Below are positions 34,400 through 42,920 of a stretch of DNA of 64,000 nucleotides, piece by piece. The position numbers and the translations under genes are program-made. The DNA is from an uncultured Lachnospiraceae bacterium (GTDB lineage Bacteria > Bacillota > Clostridia > Lachnospirales > Lachnospiraceae), in assembly GCA_934401915.1 (NCBI GenBank), contig CAKRSV010000003.1, positions 248,001 to 312,000 of the forward strand, in the 5' to 3' direction. The notes below the pieces were generated by a model. The model did not search any database. It saw nothing but the letters and a program-made list of their open reading frames with translations, and had not been told where the DNA came from. Within the stretch, counting starts at the first letter, position 1; every line of letters begins with the position of its first letter.

Positions 34400-37300
34400 A
34401 TGAAGGAAAAGCGAAACATGGCAACACACAAACAGATCCTGGCAGGTCTGCTTGCGCTGGTGATGGTGTTTACCACAGCGTTTAGTATGCCGGTCACCGG
34501 CTATGCGGCGGAGGCCACAGGAGATATGGGAGCGGCACAGACCGGGGCGGAAGCAGGTCTGACAGACCCTACGGAGGACGGCGGCGAACAGCAGCCCGGC
34601 GGAGACGACGAGCAGCAGTCCGGCGGAGATGACGAGCAGCAGCCCGGCGGGGATGACGAGCAGCAGTCCGGCGGAGACGACGAGCAGCAGTCTGGCGGTG
34701 ATGACGAGCAGCAGCCTGGCGAAGATGACGAGCAGCAGCCCGGCGAAGATGACGAGCAGCAGCCCGGCGGTGACGACGAGCAGCAGTCCGGTGAGGATGA
34801 AGAACAGCCTGATGAGGATGAAACGACAGAGGGAGAGGAAAACTCTGACGAGGATTTAGAAGAGCAGCTCCCGGATGGCGAAGAGAAAACGGCAATGGGT
34901 GAGTTGCGGTCGAAGGCCTACACCGGTGAGATAAACGGCGAAACCCTGGTGATCGATGAGATTGCAGCGGTTTCAGCGGGCATGGAATGGACAGACGAGA
35001 ATCTGCTGGCAATTTTTGACTACTATGTGAGTAAGAACCAGAAGTTTACGGCGATCCAGATCAGCCGAAAGGAACAGTTGAAGCTGACGGATACGGTATG
35101 GAATAAGGCGCTTAGCTGCCTGGATGAGGCGAACCAGGAGAGAAAGCTGGTGCTCCAGAAGGTAGACAAGGTCGATTCGGACGATCCGAATATCAGAGAT
35201 ACCCAGACCCTGACATACACGCAGCCGACGCAGCTGACCGTGGGAGAGAGTGCACAGGAGCTGGATTTTAGTTCGGAGATCGATATAGATGATTTGAATA
35301 ATAAGGTGATAGTCAAAAGGGATGCGAAACCGGGGGCAGCGGCAAAGGTCGATTGGGATATCCGGATTGCGTTCAATTCTGACTTCAGGCAAAAGCTGAA
35401 CCAGTTGATTGGCATGGCCACTTTGATAACGCTCGAACAGGGCGATACAGAAACCGATGTGACAGCGGAGGTGACGAACACCAAAGAAGCCATTGCGCTC
35501 CATATTGCCAATGCGGACAGACTTGAGGCAGGACAATACTATTATTTATTTGTGTCGCAGAGCGCTGATGTCGAATATTATATAGAGAACATCGGAAACG
35601 GTAAATACAATTTGTATATTAACAACGAAGAAAATAAGTGTGACGCCTATGGGCTGGTAACTATACTCGATCGTTACAAAGGGAGAGAAGTGATCCAGGA
35701 TGTCACGATCGCGTATGGCAAGGGCAACGCCATGTATTATGGCGAGGTAGCGAGGGCGATACATAATTACTTCTTTGAAAACGAAAAGAATGATCCGCGG
35801 ATGATCATCACGTATACGCAGGAAAACGGCGTTGAGGTTACGGCAACCTTCCGGAATTCTACCTTGATTGTCGGTGAAGATACCAAACTGGATTATGCCC
35901 TTACGGCAGAGAACGGGTATGTCTTCTTCCAGAATGTATCGTTAGACAAGCTGGCAAACCCGGATGCGTACGATAATCTGAACGTTCATTTCACTGTACC
36001 GAAGGACAATGCGCTTTACCAGGAGACACAGACCGTCTGGAAGGATGAGGTAGGATCCGAAACGGGCTTTAAGATCTGGACGGATAGCCTGGATACGACG
36101 CCGGAGGATAGCATTGATTTCAGCGGTTCCTGTACAAGGACTGCAGAGAATCTGGAGGCAGATTTTGCGATCAAGAAGACGAAGGCAGGACAATCGTACC
36201 GGCTGGACGCTTCGAATTTCTTTGGAGAAGTTGACGACGAAGAATTTTGGAACAAACGATTAAGCGTATACTGCAAGGGGGAGAAGGGCTGCTACACAGA
36301 GACAGAGCTGGAGAAGCTCCGCAAATACTGGCAGATGCAGGGAGAAGAGTTTGACGGCATCGATTGCTCCATTGACGGAATGGTGATCCGGAAGGATCTG
36401 GTCAACGGTCTCGGATCGCTGATGAAGGATACGCAGAACGGCAGCCTGACGATAACATGTGATGATTATACATGGACAGAAAACGATGAAATAGCCGGCG
36501 GTTATGAATATTGCTTTACGCTGCATGGATTTGGAGAGCAGACGAAGGATATTCCGGTCAGGCTGGCGGTCAAAGGAGTGGAACGGCAGGGAGTTGGCGT
36601 TACGCTCAAGCAGAAGATGGATTTCAACGCAGATCAGGTGGAACTGAAGGTTTCGACCGAATATGGGGAAACAGGAACTGCGGAATGGAAGGGTCTTGTG
36701 CTGGGTCTGACCGGAAGAGACAGCATTGGTGAGGAGGAAGAGCTTAACAGAGCAGCGATAATGATACTGGGCAGCCAGTATGAGGACGGCGCCTATTATT
36801 ATGAAATAAACAGCCAAAATGCGTCATTCCACCTGAACAATGTGATAGACATGCAGGCCAACAAAGAGTACCAGTTCCTGGGCACTGTGGGAGAGAAAAC
36901 ATTTTCCAGGGGAAGTACTACAAAGATTGAGAATTTAAATTATATCCCGGACAAGGGGAAAAAGATTACCTGGAAGTGCTATAATACAGACGTTGCCACA
37001 ATAGATGCAGATGGAAATCTGAATGCCTTCGGCTGGCCGGGAAGCGAGTTCTACTTCTCAGCATCCTCCGTGTCAAACGGAAAGCTGTTCACGGAGCTGT
37101 GGATAGGCAAAATTGAAGAGGCAGCGCTGGAGAGCATATCCTTTGCGGAGAAAGAAGTAAAGATCGAGCTGCCAGATACCAGTGTCAAAAATGAGAACCT
37201 CAGCGATGAAGAACAGCAGCAGGAGTGGGATGCACAGAGAGAGCGCTGGCTGGACGTCAGATTTGAGCCGTCCACGGCAGGGATCGCCAACTACAAGCTG

Positions 37301-40300
37301 ACATGGGAGAGTTCAGATCCTGAGGTGGTCGAACCGGTCATGGAAACGAACAATGAGATCCAGGGCTGTAACGGAAGGATCAGGGCGCTGAAAGCAGGAA
37401 CAGCTACGATCAAAGTTACTTATCAGCAGGAAGAAGCGGATGCGATCGTGGCATCCTGTACGGTCACGGTGACGGAGCCGTTAAGCGATAAGAACATCGG
37501 GATCGAAGAGATAAAACCGATCCATGTGCTCAAGAACTTTGACAAGAAGCTGGGAGACATCAAGCTCTCGGATTATGTTCCGGAGAGGACAGAGAACGAT
37601 ACAAGACTTGAGGGAAGCTGGAGCTGGGTAGATGAATCGATCAGCCTTGCACCTTACGAAGGAGCCTGCCATTTCCAGGCGATGTTCACCGCGGCGGATG
37701 GAAGAACCACGACCCGGATGATCTATGTGAATGTGCTGAGCCTTACCGGCGTCAACATTATCAAACTGCATGCCACAGAGCAGGATGGACAGACCACGAT
37801 CGAGTCCTTGGGAACTCCGGACACGATCTACCTGAGTGATACGGACGAGAACTTTTTCGGTACCGAGTATGTCTTTAATGAGGGCATCAGCGAGGAAGAT
37901 GCGCGTGCCATGATGAAGAGGTATGCGGACAAATATACCGTTACCTGGGGCTGGGCGAAGCTGAAAGCAGAGGCAGCGCCGGAGAAATACGGAGCGGACA
38001 GCTGGCAGGTTACCGGCAGCAATGAAAATAAGAAGGTGTCAAACCAGAAGATCACCGTCACGGTGTCGGATAAGACAACCAAAAAGGCATTGGTGAAAAC
38101 AGCGGTCACGGTCAAGGTGATCTCCACGGATGCACAGTGTATCGATTGGGATCAGAAGGTCAGCATCAATGAAGCTGTGATTAAGGTGATCCCGGTTAAG
38201 GGTAAAAGCGTGCTGGTGATCGAACAGGAAAAGACAGACGGAAAGTATTATAAGCTGACAACAAAGAGTTCCGACTCTTCGATCTTTTCTCTGGGAAAAG
38301 CAAAGACGGAAGAAGCCAAACGACGTAATAAACAGATCACTACAATTCCGGTCGAAGTGAAGAAGGCAGGAAAGGTCTGCGTTACACTGACTGCAAACGA
38401 CGATCTCAAGAGCAGCAAGAATTATTACTTTACCTGGACCGAATTGAACGCAGATGAGAAGGGAACGCTCCAGAAGGACAGTCTGACGGTCAACAAACAG
38501 GAGACGAACGACGGCAGTAATGCCAACAGCACGACCAGGGCATATTTTACCGTGGGAGAAGAGGAAGAGATATTTGATACAACGTATGAGATGACCGCAG
38601 TTGTAGAGGATAATACGATAGCGAACGCACTGGAAGTGAAGACAGATGTTGGCAGCAACAATCATAGCGGAACGCTGCATTCGCGGCTCTGGGTGGTTCC
38701 GAAAGAAAATTGCCCAGCTAAGACCTATAAGGATGTGAAGGTTAAGCTGACTTTGCAGAAGAAAGATTCTTCGGAGGATGCGAGGACCTATTATGTGACA
38801 TTTAAACAGATCAAGGTGATCGACAAGAACCCTTCTGTCAAGTTCAAACAGACGAAGAAGGTCAACCTGTTCTATGGTGAGAGCAGTCAGCAGGCAAAAG
38901 GCGTTCTGAGTGTTCCGGATGGAGTGGAATATGTTAACTTAGATGGGTGCGATTATGGAATCTCTACTTTCTATGATAATGGTAAAGCGACATATTACAT
39001 CGTAAAGAAGCAAGATAAAGACGGTAAGAACAAGACGGGTACGCTCGAGTATTATGTCGACGGCTACAGCAAATTTTACCAGATAAAATTCACTGTTGCC
39101 ACGGAGAAGAAGGCGCCCGCGCTGACCGCGTCGATGAAATCGGATGTGCTGTATCCGATGTGGGAGTATGACCTGTCGACGCTCAGACTGACAGACAAGA
39201 CGACCGGAGAAAGCCCGGCAATCGATAAGCTGGAAGTTCTGATCGATAAAAGGAAAGGCACGAAGGTATCGTTGCCTAAAGGAGAGAATTCGGAGAATAC
39301 CGAAACGTTTAAGTTAAGCAAGAACAGCTATCAGGCGTGGTATACGCTTGCCGGCGGGAAGCTGGACAGCGTACGCGTCCGTGTAATGCCGGAGTACAAC
39401 AAGGGAAAGGATACGATCACGCTGTTGGTTTACGGCAAGGACTGGAAGGAACCGGTTACCGTGTCCTATCAGCTCAACGTGGATAATTCCGTTAAGCTGC
39501 CGAAGCTGCAGCTTGGCAACGCGAAGCTGAGTCTGAATGGCAATGAAAAGGTATGGAACGCAGAGCAGGTAGAGACGAAGCTCTTTATCAAAGGAAGCAG
39601 TGCATCCATGCTGGATCAGGACGGTGTGTATTTCGTAGGAAAAGATCAGAAATCAAAGAAGATCTTAAATCGTGAGCTGACATTGGAATACTGGAACGAC
39701 AACAACCTGATCGTAGCGAGACTGAACTGTGCAGCAGGTGCGGAGGGTAAAAATCTGCAGACAGGTACTTATAAGTACACGGCATATCTCGACCGCGACG
39801 GAGAGAAGATCGGAACAGACTTTACGGTGACGGTTACGGATAAGGATCCGGCAGCCTGCGTGAAGCTGACGAAGGGAAAAGGAGCGATCGATCTGCTCCT
39901 GCCGGAGTCAGAGCTTTTGTACAATATCAAGGTGAGCGGAGTTCAGGGCAAACCGGCAAACGCATGGCTGGAGGGTCAGGACGGCGCGATGTTTAAGGCA
40001 AGGATCACCGAGGCGGGACAGCTTGCGATCTCCGCGGAAGACTACACGTACTCCACGAAGGTAACCTACAAGGTAGTTCCCAGGATCGAGCTGGTCGGAG
40101 AGTATGGCACAAGCAAGACGATCACGGCAGCGCCGATCCAGTTCAAGGTGAAACAGAGCAAGGTAAAGATCGTGTTCACACCGCAGACCTGGTGCAGCAA
40201 TGTGATCTACCGTGACATAGACAATGGTCTTTCCTACAATGTCAAGGCGTATGTGAAGGATCAGGAGGTAGCGATCGATTCGGTATGGCTGGAAGATAAC

Positions 40301-40492
40301 CAGCAGTATTTTAAGGGTTATACCGATCTGGGTATCTTATATATCTCAGTTCGCCACAACGAGGGCGAGGAGCTGCCGGTTCCGTTCTATCAGGCCGGCA
40401 AGACCTGGAAACTTAAATTCAGCGTCAGACTTCAAAATCAGGGAACCGATCAGAAGAATGTGGTTGTGACCTATCCGATCGTGATCAAATAA
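34400..40492 (+). CDS. giant secreted protein with acidic Gln/Gly repeats and Ig-like domains
   Basis: A 2,030-residue secreted protein. The signal peptide is clear: a basic start, a hydrophobic core (QILAGLLALVMVFTTAFSM) and a likely cut after GYAA at about residue 37. Residues about 55-145 are a low-complexity tract of DDEQQPGG/DDEQQSGG units. The rest is beta-rich: an Ig-like Big_2-type domain is near 975-1040 (LTWESSDPEVVEP, RALKAGTATIKVTY), and several similar but weaker Ig-like segments follow to the end. There is no LPxTG sortase motif, no cell-wall repeat and no final membrane helix, so it is either released or held non-covalently. I do not recognise a close family. It follows glmS by 22 bases and ends at a strong terminator. 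Confidence 0.85.
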   Translation: MKEKRNMATHKQILAGLLALVMVFTTAFSMPVTGYAAEATGDMGAAQTGAEAGLTDPTEDGGEQQPGGDDEQQSGGDDEQQPGGDDEQQSGGDDEQQSGGDDEQQPGEDDEQQPGEDDEQQPGGDDEQQSGEDEEQPDEDETTEGEENSDEDLEEQLPDGEEKTAMGELRSKAYTGEINGETLVIDEIAAVSAGMEWTDENLLAIFDYYVSKNQKFTAIQISRKEQLKLTDTVWNKALSCLDEANQERKLVLQKVDKVDSDDPNIRDTQTLTYTQPTQLTVGESAQELDFSSEIDIDDLNNKVIVKRDAKPGAAAKVDWDIRIAFNSDFRQKLNQLIGMATLITLEQGDTETDVTAEVTNTKEAIALHIANADRLEAGQYYYLFVSQSADVEYYIENIGNGKYNLYINNEENKCDAYGLVTILDRYKGREVIQDVTIAYGKGNAMYYGEVARAIHNYFFENEKNDPRMIITYTQENGVEVTATFRNSTLIVGEDTKLDYALTAENGYVFFQNVSLDKLANPDAYDNLNVHFTVPKDNALYQETQTVWKDEVGSETGFKIWTDSLDTTPEDSIDFSGSCTRTAENLEADFAIKKTKAGQSYRLDASNFFGEVDDEEFWNKRLSVYCKGEKGCYTETELEKLRKYWQMQGEEFDGIDCSIDGMVIRKDLVNGLGSLMKDTQNGSLTITCDDYTWTENDEIAGGYEYCFTLHGFGEQTKDIPVRLAVKGVERQGVGVTLKQKMDFNADQVELKVSTEYGETGTAEWKGLVLGLTGRDSIGEEEELNRAAIMILGSQYEDGAYYYEINSQNASFHLNNVIDMQANKEYQFLGTVGEKTFSRGSTTKIENLNYIPDKGKKITWKCYNTDVATIDADGNLNAFGWPGSEFYFSASSVSNGKLFTELWIGKIEEAALESISFAEKEVKIELPDTSVKNENLSDEEQQQEWDAQRERWLDVRFEPSTAGIANYKLTWESSDPEVVEPVMETNNEIQGCNGRIRALKAGTATIKVTYQQEEADAIVASCTVTVTEPLSDKNIGIEEIKPIHVLKNFDKKLGDIKLSDYVPERTENDTRLEGSWSWVDESISLAPYEGACHFQAMFTAADGRTTTRMIYVNVLSLTGVNIIKLHATEQDGQTTIESLGTPDTIYLSDTDENFFGTEYVFNEGISEEDARAMMKRYADKYTVTWGWAKLKAEAAPEKYGADSWQVTGSNENKKVSNQKITVTVSDKTTKKALVKTAVTVKVISTDAQCIDWDQKVSINEAVIKVIPVKGKSVLVIEQEKTDGKYYKLTTKSSDSSIFSLGKAKTEEAKRRNKQITTIPVEVKKAGKVCVTLTANDDLKSSKNYYFTWTELNADEKGTLQKDSLTVNKQETNDGSNANSTTRAYFTVGEEEEIFDTTYEMTAVVEDNTIANALEVKTDVGSNNHSGTLHSRLWVVPKENCPAKTYKDVKVKLTLQKKDSSEDARTYYVTFKQIKVIDKNPSVKFKQTKKVNLFYGESSQQAKGVLSVPDGVEYVNLDGCDYGISTFYDNGKATYYIVKKQDKDGKNKTGTLEYYVDGYSKFYQIKFTVATEKKAPALTASMKSDVLYPMWEYDLSTLRLTDKTTGESPAIDKLEVLIDKRKGTKVSLPKGENSENTETFKLSKNSYQAWYTLAGGKLDSVRVRVMPEYNKGKDTITLLVYGKDWKEPVTVSYQLNVDNSVKLPKLQLGNAKLSLNGNEKVWNAEQVETKLFIKGSSASMLDQDGVYFVGKDQKSKKILNRELTLEYWNDNNLIVARLNCAAGAEGKNLQTGTYKYTAYLDRDGEKIGTDFTVTVTDKDPAACVKLTKGKGAIDLLLPESELLYNIKVSGVQGKPANAWLEGQDGAMFKARITEAGQLAISAEDYTYSTKVTYKVVPRIELVGEYGTSKTITAAPIQFKVKQSKVKIVFTPQTWCSNVIYRDIDNGLSYNVKAYVKDQEVAIDSVWLEDNQQYFKGYTDLGILYISVRHNEGEELPVPFYQAGKTWKLKFSVRLQNQGTDQKNVVVTYPIVIK
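34580..34815 (+). repeat. in-frame tandem repeats (DDEQQ-[PS]-G-[GE])
   Basis: About nine 24-base units of the form ggcggagacgacgagcagcag encode DDEQQPGG, DDEQQSGG and DDEQQPGE variants. They form a linker just after the signal peptide. Several units are nearly identical at the DNA level, so copy number can change easily. Confidence 0.92.
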
Positions 40493-40503
40493 AAGGATAA
40501 CGG

Positions 40504-40545
40504 GAAAGCAAAGCGATAGAGATATCGGCTTTGCTTTCTTTCTGT
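40504..40545 (+). terminator. rho-independent terminator after the giant secreted protein
   Basis: GAAAGCAAAGC at 40504-40514 pairs with GCTTTGCTTTC at 40528-40538, followed by a TTTCT tail. It starts 11 bases past the stop codon. Confidence 0.85.
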
Positions 40546-40548
40546 AAT

Positions 40549-40642
40549 CAGATATGTGCTCGTATATGACCGGACATCAACAGGAATGTGCGAAGGAAAT
40601 TCTTGCAAATTTGTTTACCGGAGCAATTTTTATCACATTTTT
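40549..40642 (+). repeat. diverged copy of the 93-bp double-hairpin repeat
   Basis: The segment holds GCTCGTAT, then GCGAAGGAAATTCTTG, then TTACCGGAGCAATTTTT. It lines up with the tandem repeats at 42573-42838 in the same order and spacing. The first hairpin keeps most pairs and the second keeps the TTTG/CAA(A/T)TT pairing with a changed sequence. It sits between a terminator and the htrA gene. Confidence 0.6.
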
Positions 40643-40707
40643 TCTAAAGTTTTGTCACAATTTAAACACATTTGGGCGATATACTTTCCACATAGTCAGG
40701 AAAGAGA

Positions 40708-40747
40708 GATCCCCGGCGGGCAGACCGCAGGGCCGCCCCGCCGGATC
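40708..40747 (+). other. GC-rich hairpin in the leader of the HtrA gene
   Basis: CCGGCGGG at 40713-40720 pairs with CCCGCCGG at 40737-40744, and GATC on both sides extends the stem with a two-base bulge. It lies about 30 bases before the start codon, so it may affect translation or mRNA life of this stress-type protease. Confidence 0.5.
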
Positions 40748-40775
40748 AGATAGATGACAGAAAGGAAGGATTTGT

Positions 40776-42464
40776 ATGTACGATAACAATAATTACCCAA
40801 ATGACTACACACACACAGATAATGTGCAGACAGGCAGCACGCAGACAAATGCAGCAGGCGCGGCACAGGAGACGGAACAGGTACAGGGAGCAGCGATGAA
40901 CAGCACAGTGCAGAGTGGAGCTTCGGCTTCACAGACTGCAGGCAGTTATCAGAGCGGCGCGTACCATCAGGGCACGCAGGCAGGATATGGTTCTTACGGT
41001 TATCCGAACCACTCCTATCAGGGCGGTTCGCAGGGAACAGCCCACAGCCAGATGGGGGCGCAGAGCAACCCCTATCAGAACCACAACCCTTACCAGACGG
41101 GCAGTACATCGACCTATGGCAGCAACGCAGGCACATATCATTACGGAAACACTTACCCGAATGATTACGCGCAGATCAATCAGAAAAAGACGAAGCCTGC
41201 GAAAGAAAAAAAGCCGGGAAACGGAATGAATTTCTTTAAGAAAGCGGCAGCGTGCGTAGCGCTGGGACTGTTCTTCGGTATTTTTGCAGGACTTGGCTTC
41301 TATGTAGTCGAGACTGTGTCCGGGATGAACGGGAAGGCAGACGCGCAGCAGACCAGCCAGCTCCAGACAGACAATGCGGTTGCAGCAGCCTCCGGTGAAG
41401 TGCAGACCGGTGCGGAAGCGCAGGCGGCACAGACGGCAGGCATCAAGGAGACGGACACCGTGACAACCGTGGTATCCGATGTGACGGATGTGGTCGACAA
41501 GGTAATGCCTTCCATCGTTTCGATCAACAATCATTATACGGAAACGATCTCCTACTTCGGTCAGGCAATGACCAGTGAAGGAGAGGGAAGCGGTTCCGGT
41601 ATCATCGTAGGACAAAATGACAGCGAGCTTCTGGTAGTGACAAACTATCATGTAATAGAGGGAGCAGATTCCCTGACTGTGAAATTCGTGGAGGACAGCG
41701 AGGCGGAAGCCTTTGTAAAGGGTACGGATGCGGACATGGATCTGGCGGTTATTGCGATCCCGCTAGACAGCATTGATGCAGGTACGCTCAGCCAGATCGC
41801 CGTAGCAACACTTGGCGACTCCGATTCCCTGACCGTCGGCGAGCCGGCGATCGCGATCGGCAACTCTCTTGGCTATGGTCAGTCCGTGACGACCGGCGTT
41901 ATCAGCGCACTGAACAGAAGCATTGAGCTTTCCAACGGTTCGAACGGTACATTTATCCAGACAGATGCAGCGATCAATCCCGGTAACTCCGGCGGCGCTC
42001 TGCTGAACATCAAGGGTGAGGTCATCGGTATCAACTCGAACAAGATCGGTGGAAGCACGATCGAGGGCATGGGCTATGCGATCCCGATCTCTGCGGCAAA
42101 TCCGATCATTGCAGAACTGATGCTGAAAGAGACAAAGAACAAAGTAGCCGATGATGAGAGAGGTTATCTTGGAATCTCCGGTATCACAGTGACAGACGAG
42201 GTCGTTCAGACCTACGGTATGCCGGAAGGCGTCTATATCGTACAGGTTTACGACGGCACAGCCGCAGCGGACGCAGGACTGCAGAAAGGCGATGTAATCA
42301 CAGAGTTTGCAGGTGAGAAGATCACATCCATGGATGAACTGCAGCAGGAGCTTGCCTTCCATGCAAAGGGAGAGCAGGTTGAGATGACGGTGATGACAGT
42401 CGGCAACGGCGGCTATGAGACAAAGACCGTTACCCTGACGCTGGGCAACAAGGTGCAGAGATAA
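40776..42464 (+). CDS. HtrA/DegP-like serine protease with PDZ domain
   Basis: A 562-residue type II membrane protease of family S1C. A Gln/Asn/Gly/Tyr-rich cytoplasmic tail (about 1-145, with SYQGGSQGTAHSQ) precedes one membrane helix (about 155-180, ACVALGLFFGIFAGLGFYVVE). The trypsin-like domain (about 240-450) has TNYHVIEGAD with the catalytic His, DADMDLAVIAI with the Asp, and QTDAAINPGNSGGALLN with the nucleophile Ser in GNSGG. A PDZ domain follows (about 465-560: RGYLGISGITV, YDGTAAADAGLQKGDVITEFAG). It acts outside the membrane on misfolded proteins. It has its own terminator. The long disordered cytoplasmic tail is not usual in HtrA and may bind a partner. Confidence 0.95.
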   Translation: MYDNNNYPNDYTHTDNVQTGSTQTNAAGAAQETEQVQGAAMNSTVQSGASASQTAGSYQSGAYHQGTQAGYGSYGYPNHSYQGGSQGTAHSQMGAQSNPYQNHNPYQTGSTSTYGSNAGTYHYGNTYPNDYAQINQKKTKPAKEKKPGNGMNFFKKAAACVALGLFFGIFAGLGFYVVETVSGMNGKADAQQTSQLQTDNAVAAASGEVQTGAEAQAAQTAGIKETDTVTTVVSDVTDVVDKVMPSIVSINNHYTETISYFGQAMTSEGEGSGSGIIVGQNDSELLVVTNYHVIEGADSLTVKFVEDSEAEAFVKGTDADMDLAVIAIPLDSIDAGTLSQIAVATLGDSDSLTVGEPAIAIGNSLGYGQSVTTGVISALNRSIELSNGSNGTFIQTDAAINPGNSGGALLNIKGEVIGINSNKIGGSTIEGMGYAIPISAANPIIAELMLKETKNKVADDERGYLGISGITVTDEVVQTYGMPEGVYIVQVYDGTAAADAGLQKGDVITEFAGEKITSMDELQQELAFHAKGEQVEMTVMTVGNGGYETKTVTLTLGNKVQR

Positions 42465-42514
42465 GCACCGGGCACACAGCGCCAGATCAAGGAATACAGA
42501 ACAAAGAAACACAG

Positions 42515-42553
42515 ACCGGTGGGATGACACGAGCCATACCCACCGGTTTTTTT
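42515..42553 (+). terminator. rho-independent terminator after htrA
   Basis: ACCGGTGGG at 42515-42523 pairs with CCCACCGGT at 42539-42547, followed by TTTTTTT. It lies 50 bases past the stop codon. Confidence 0.9.
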
Positions 42554-42572
42554 GAATATATCTTTATAGAGA

Positions 42573-42838
42573 AAGTAGCTCGTATGTGGTGATAAGCCAG
42601 CAAGAATTTACGAAGGAAATTCTTGGCGATTTGGTCGCCGGACCAAATCGAGTATGAGTGATAGAAAAAGGCTTGTATGTGGTGGTGTGCCAGCAAGAAT
42701 TTACGAAGGAAATTCTTGGCGATTTGGTCGCCGGACCAAATCGAGTATGAGTGATAGAAAAAGGCTTGTATGTGGTGGTGTGCCAGCAAGAATTTACGAA
42801 GGAAATTCTTGGCGATTTGGTCGCCGGACCAAATCGTA
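42573..42838 (+). repeat. 2.8 tandem copies of a 93-bp double-hairpin repeat
   Basis: The period is exactly 93 bases (ATGAGTGATAG recurs at 42654 and 42747). Each copy holds two hairpins: CAAGAATTT/AAATTCTTG (9 bp, loop ACGAAGG; first at 42601-42625) and CGATTTGGTC/GACCAAATCG (10 bp, loop GCCG; 42627-42650, 42720-42743, 42813-42836). Copies two and three are identical across the hairpins; copy one differs only at its left end. The unit length divides by three, which leaves an open frame through it into clpX, but no ribosome site supports that. With flanks the stretch from 42465 to 42920 is 456 bases without a gene; apart from the terminator and the repeats, only the clpX leader is left. Confidence 0.95.
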
Positions 42839-42920
42839 TTTAAGAAAATGTTTACTTGTGAAGCGGCAGTGTATATATTATGATGGAAATATCACAAGGA
42901 AGAAGGGAAGGAAATTCCAT

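Noticed and set aside
42573..42838. CRISPR array
   Set aside because: The units are tandem 93-bp copies without unique spacers between them, and no cas gene is present.
42654..42920. An open frame that runs through the 93-bp repeats into clpX, which would add about 89 residues
   Set aside because: The frame is open only because the repeat length divides by three. GGGAAGG and an ATG at 42921 give a much better start, and the extra residues are a direct translation of hairpin DNA.
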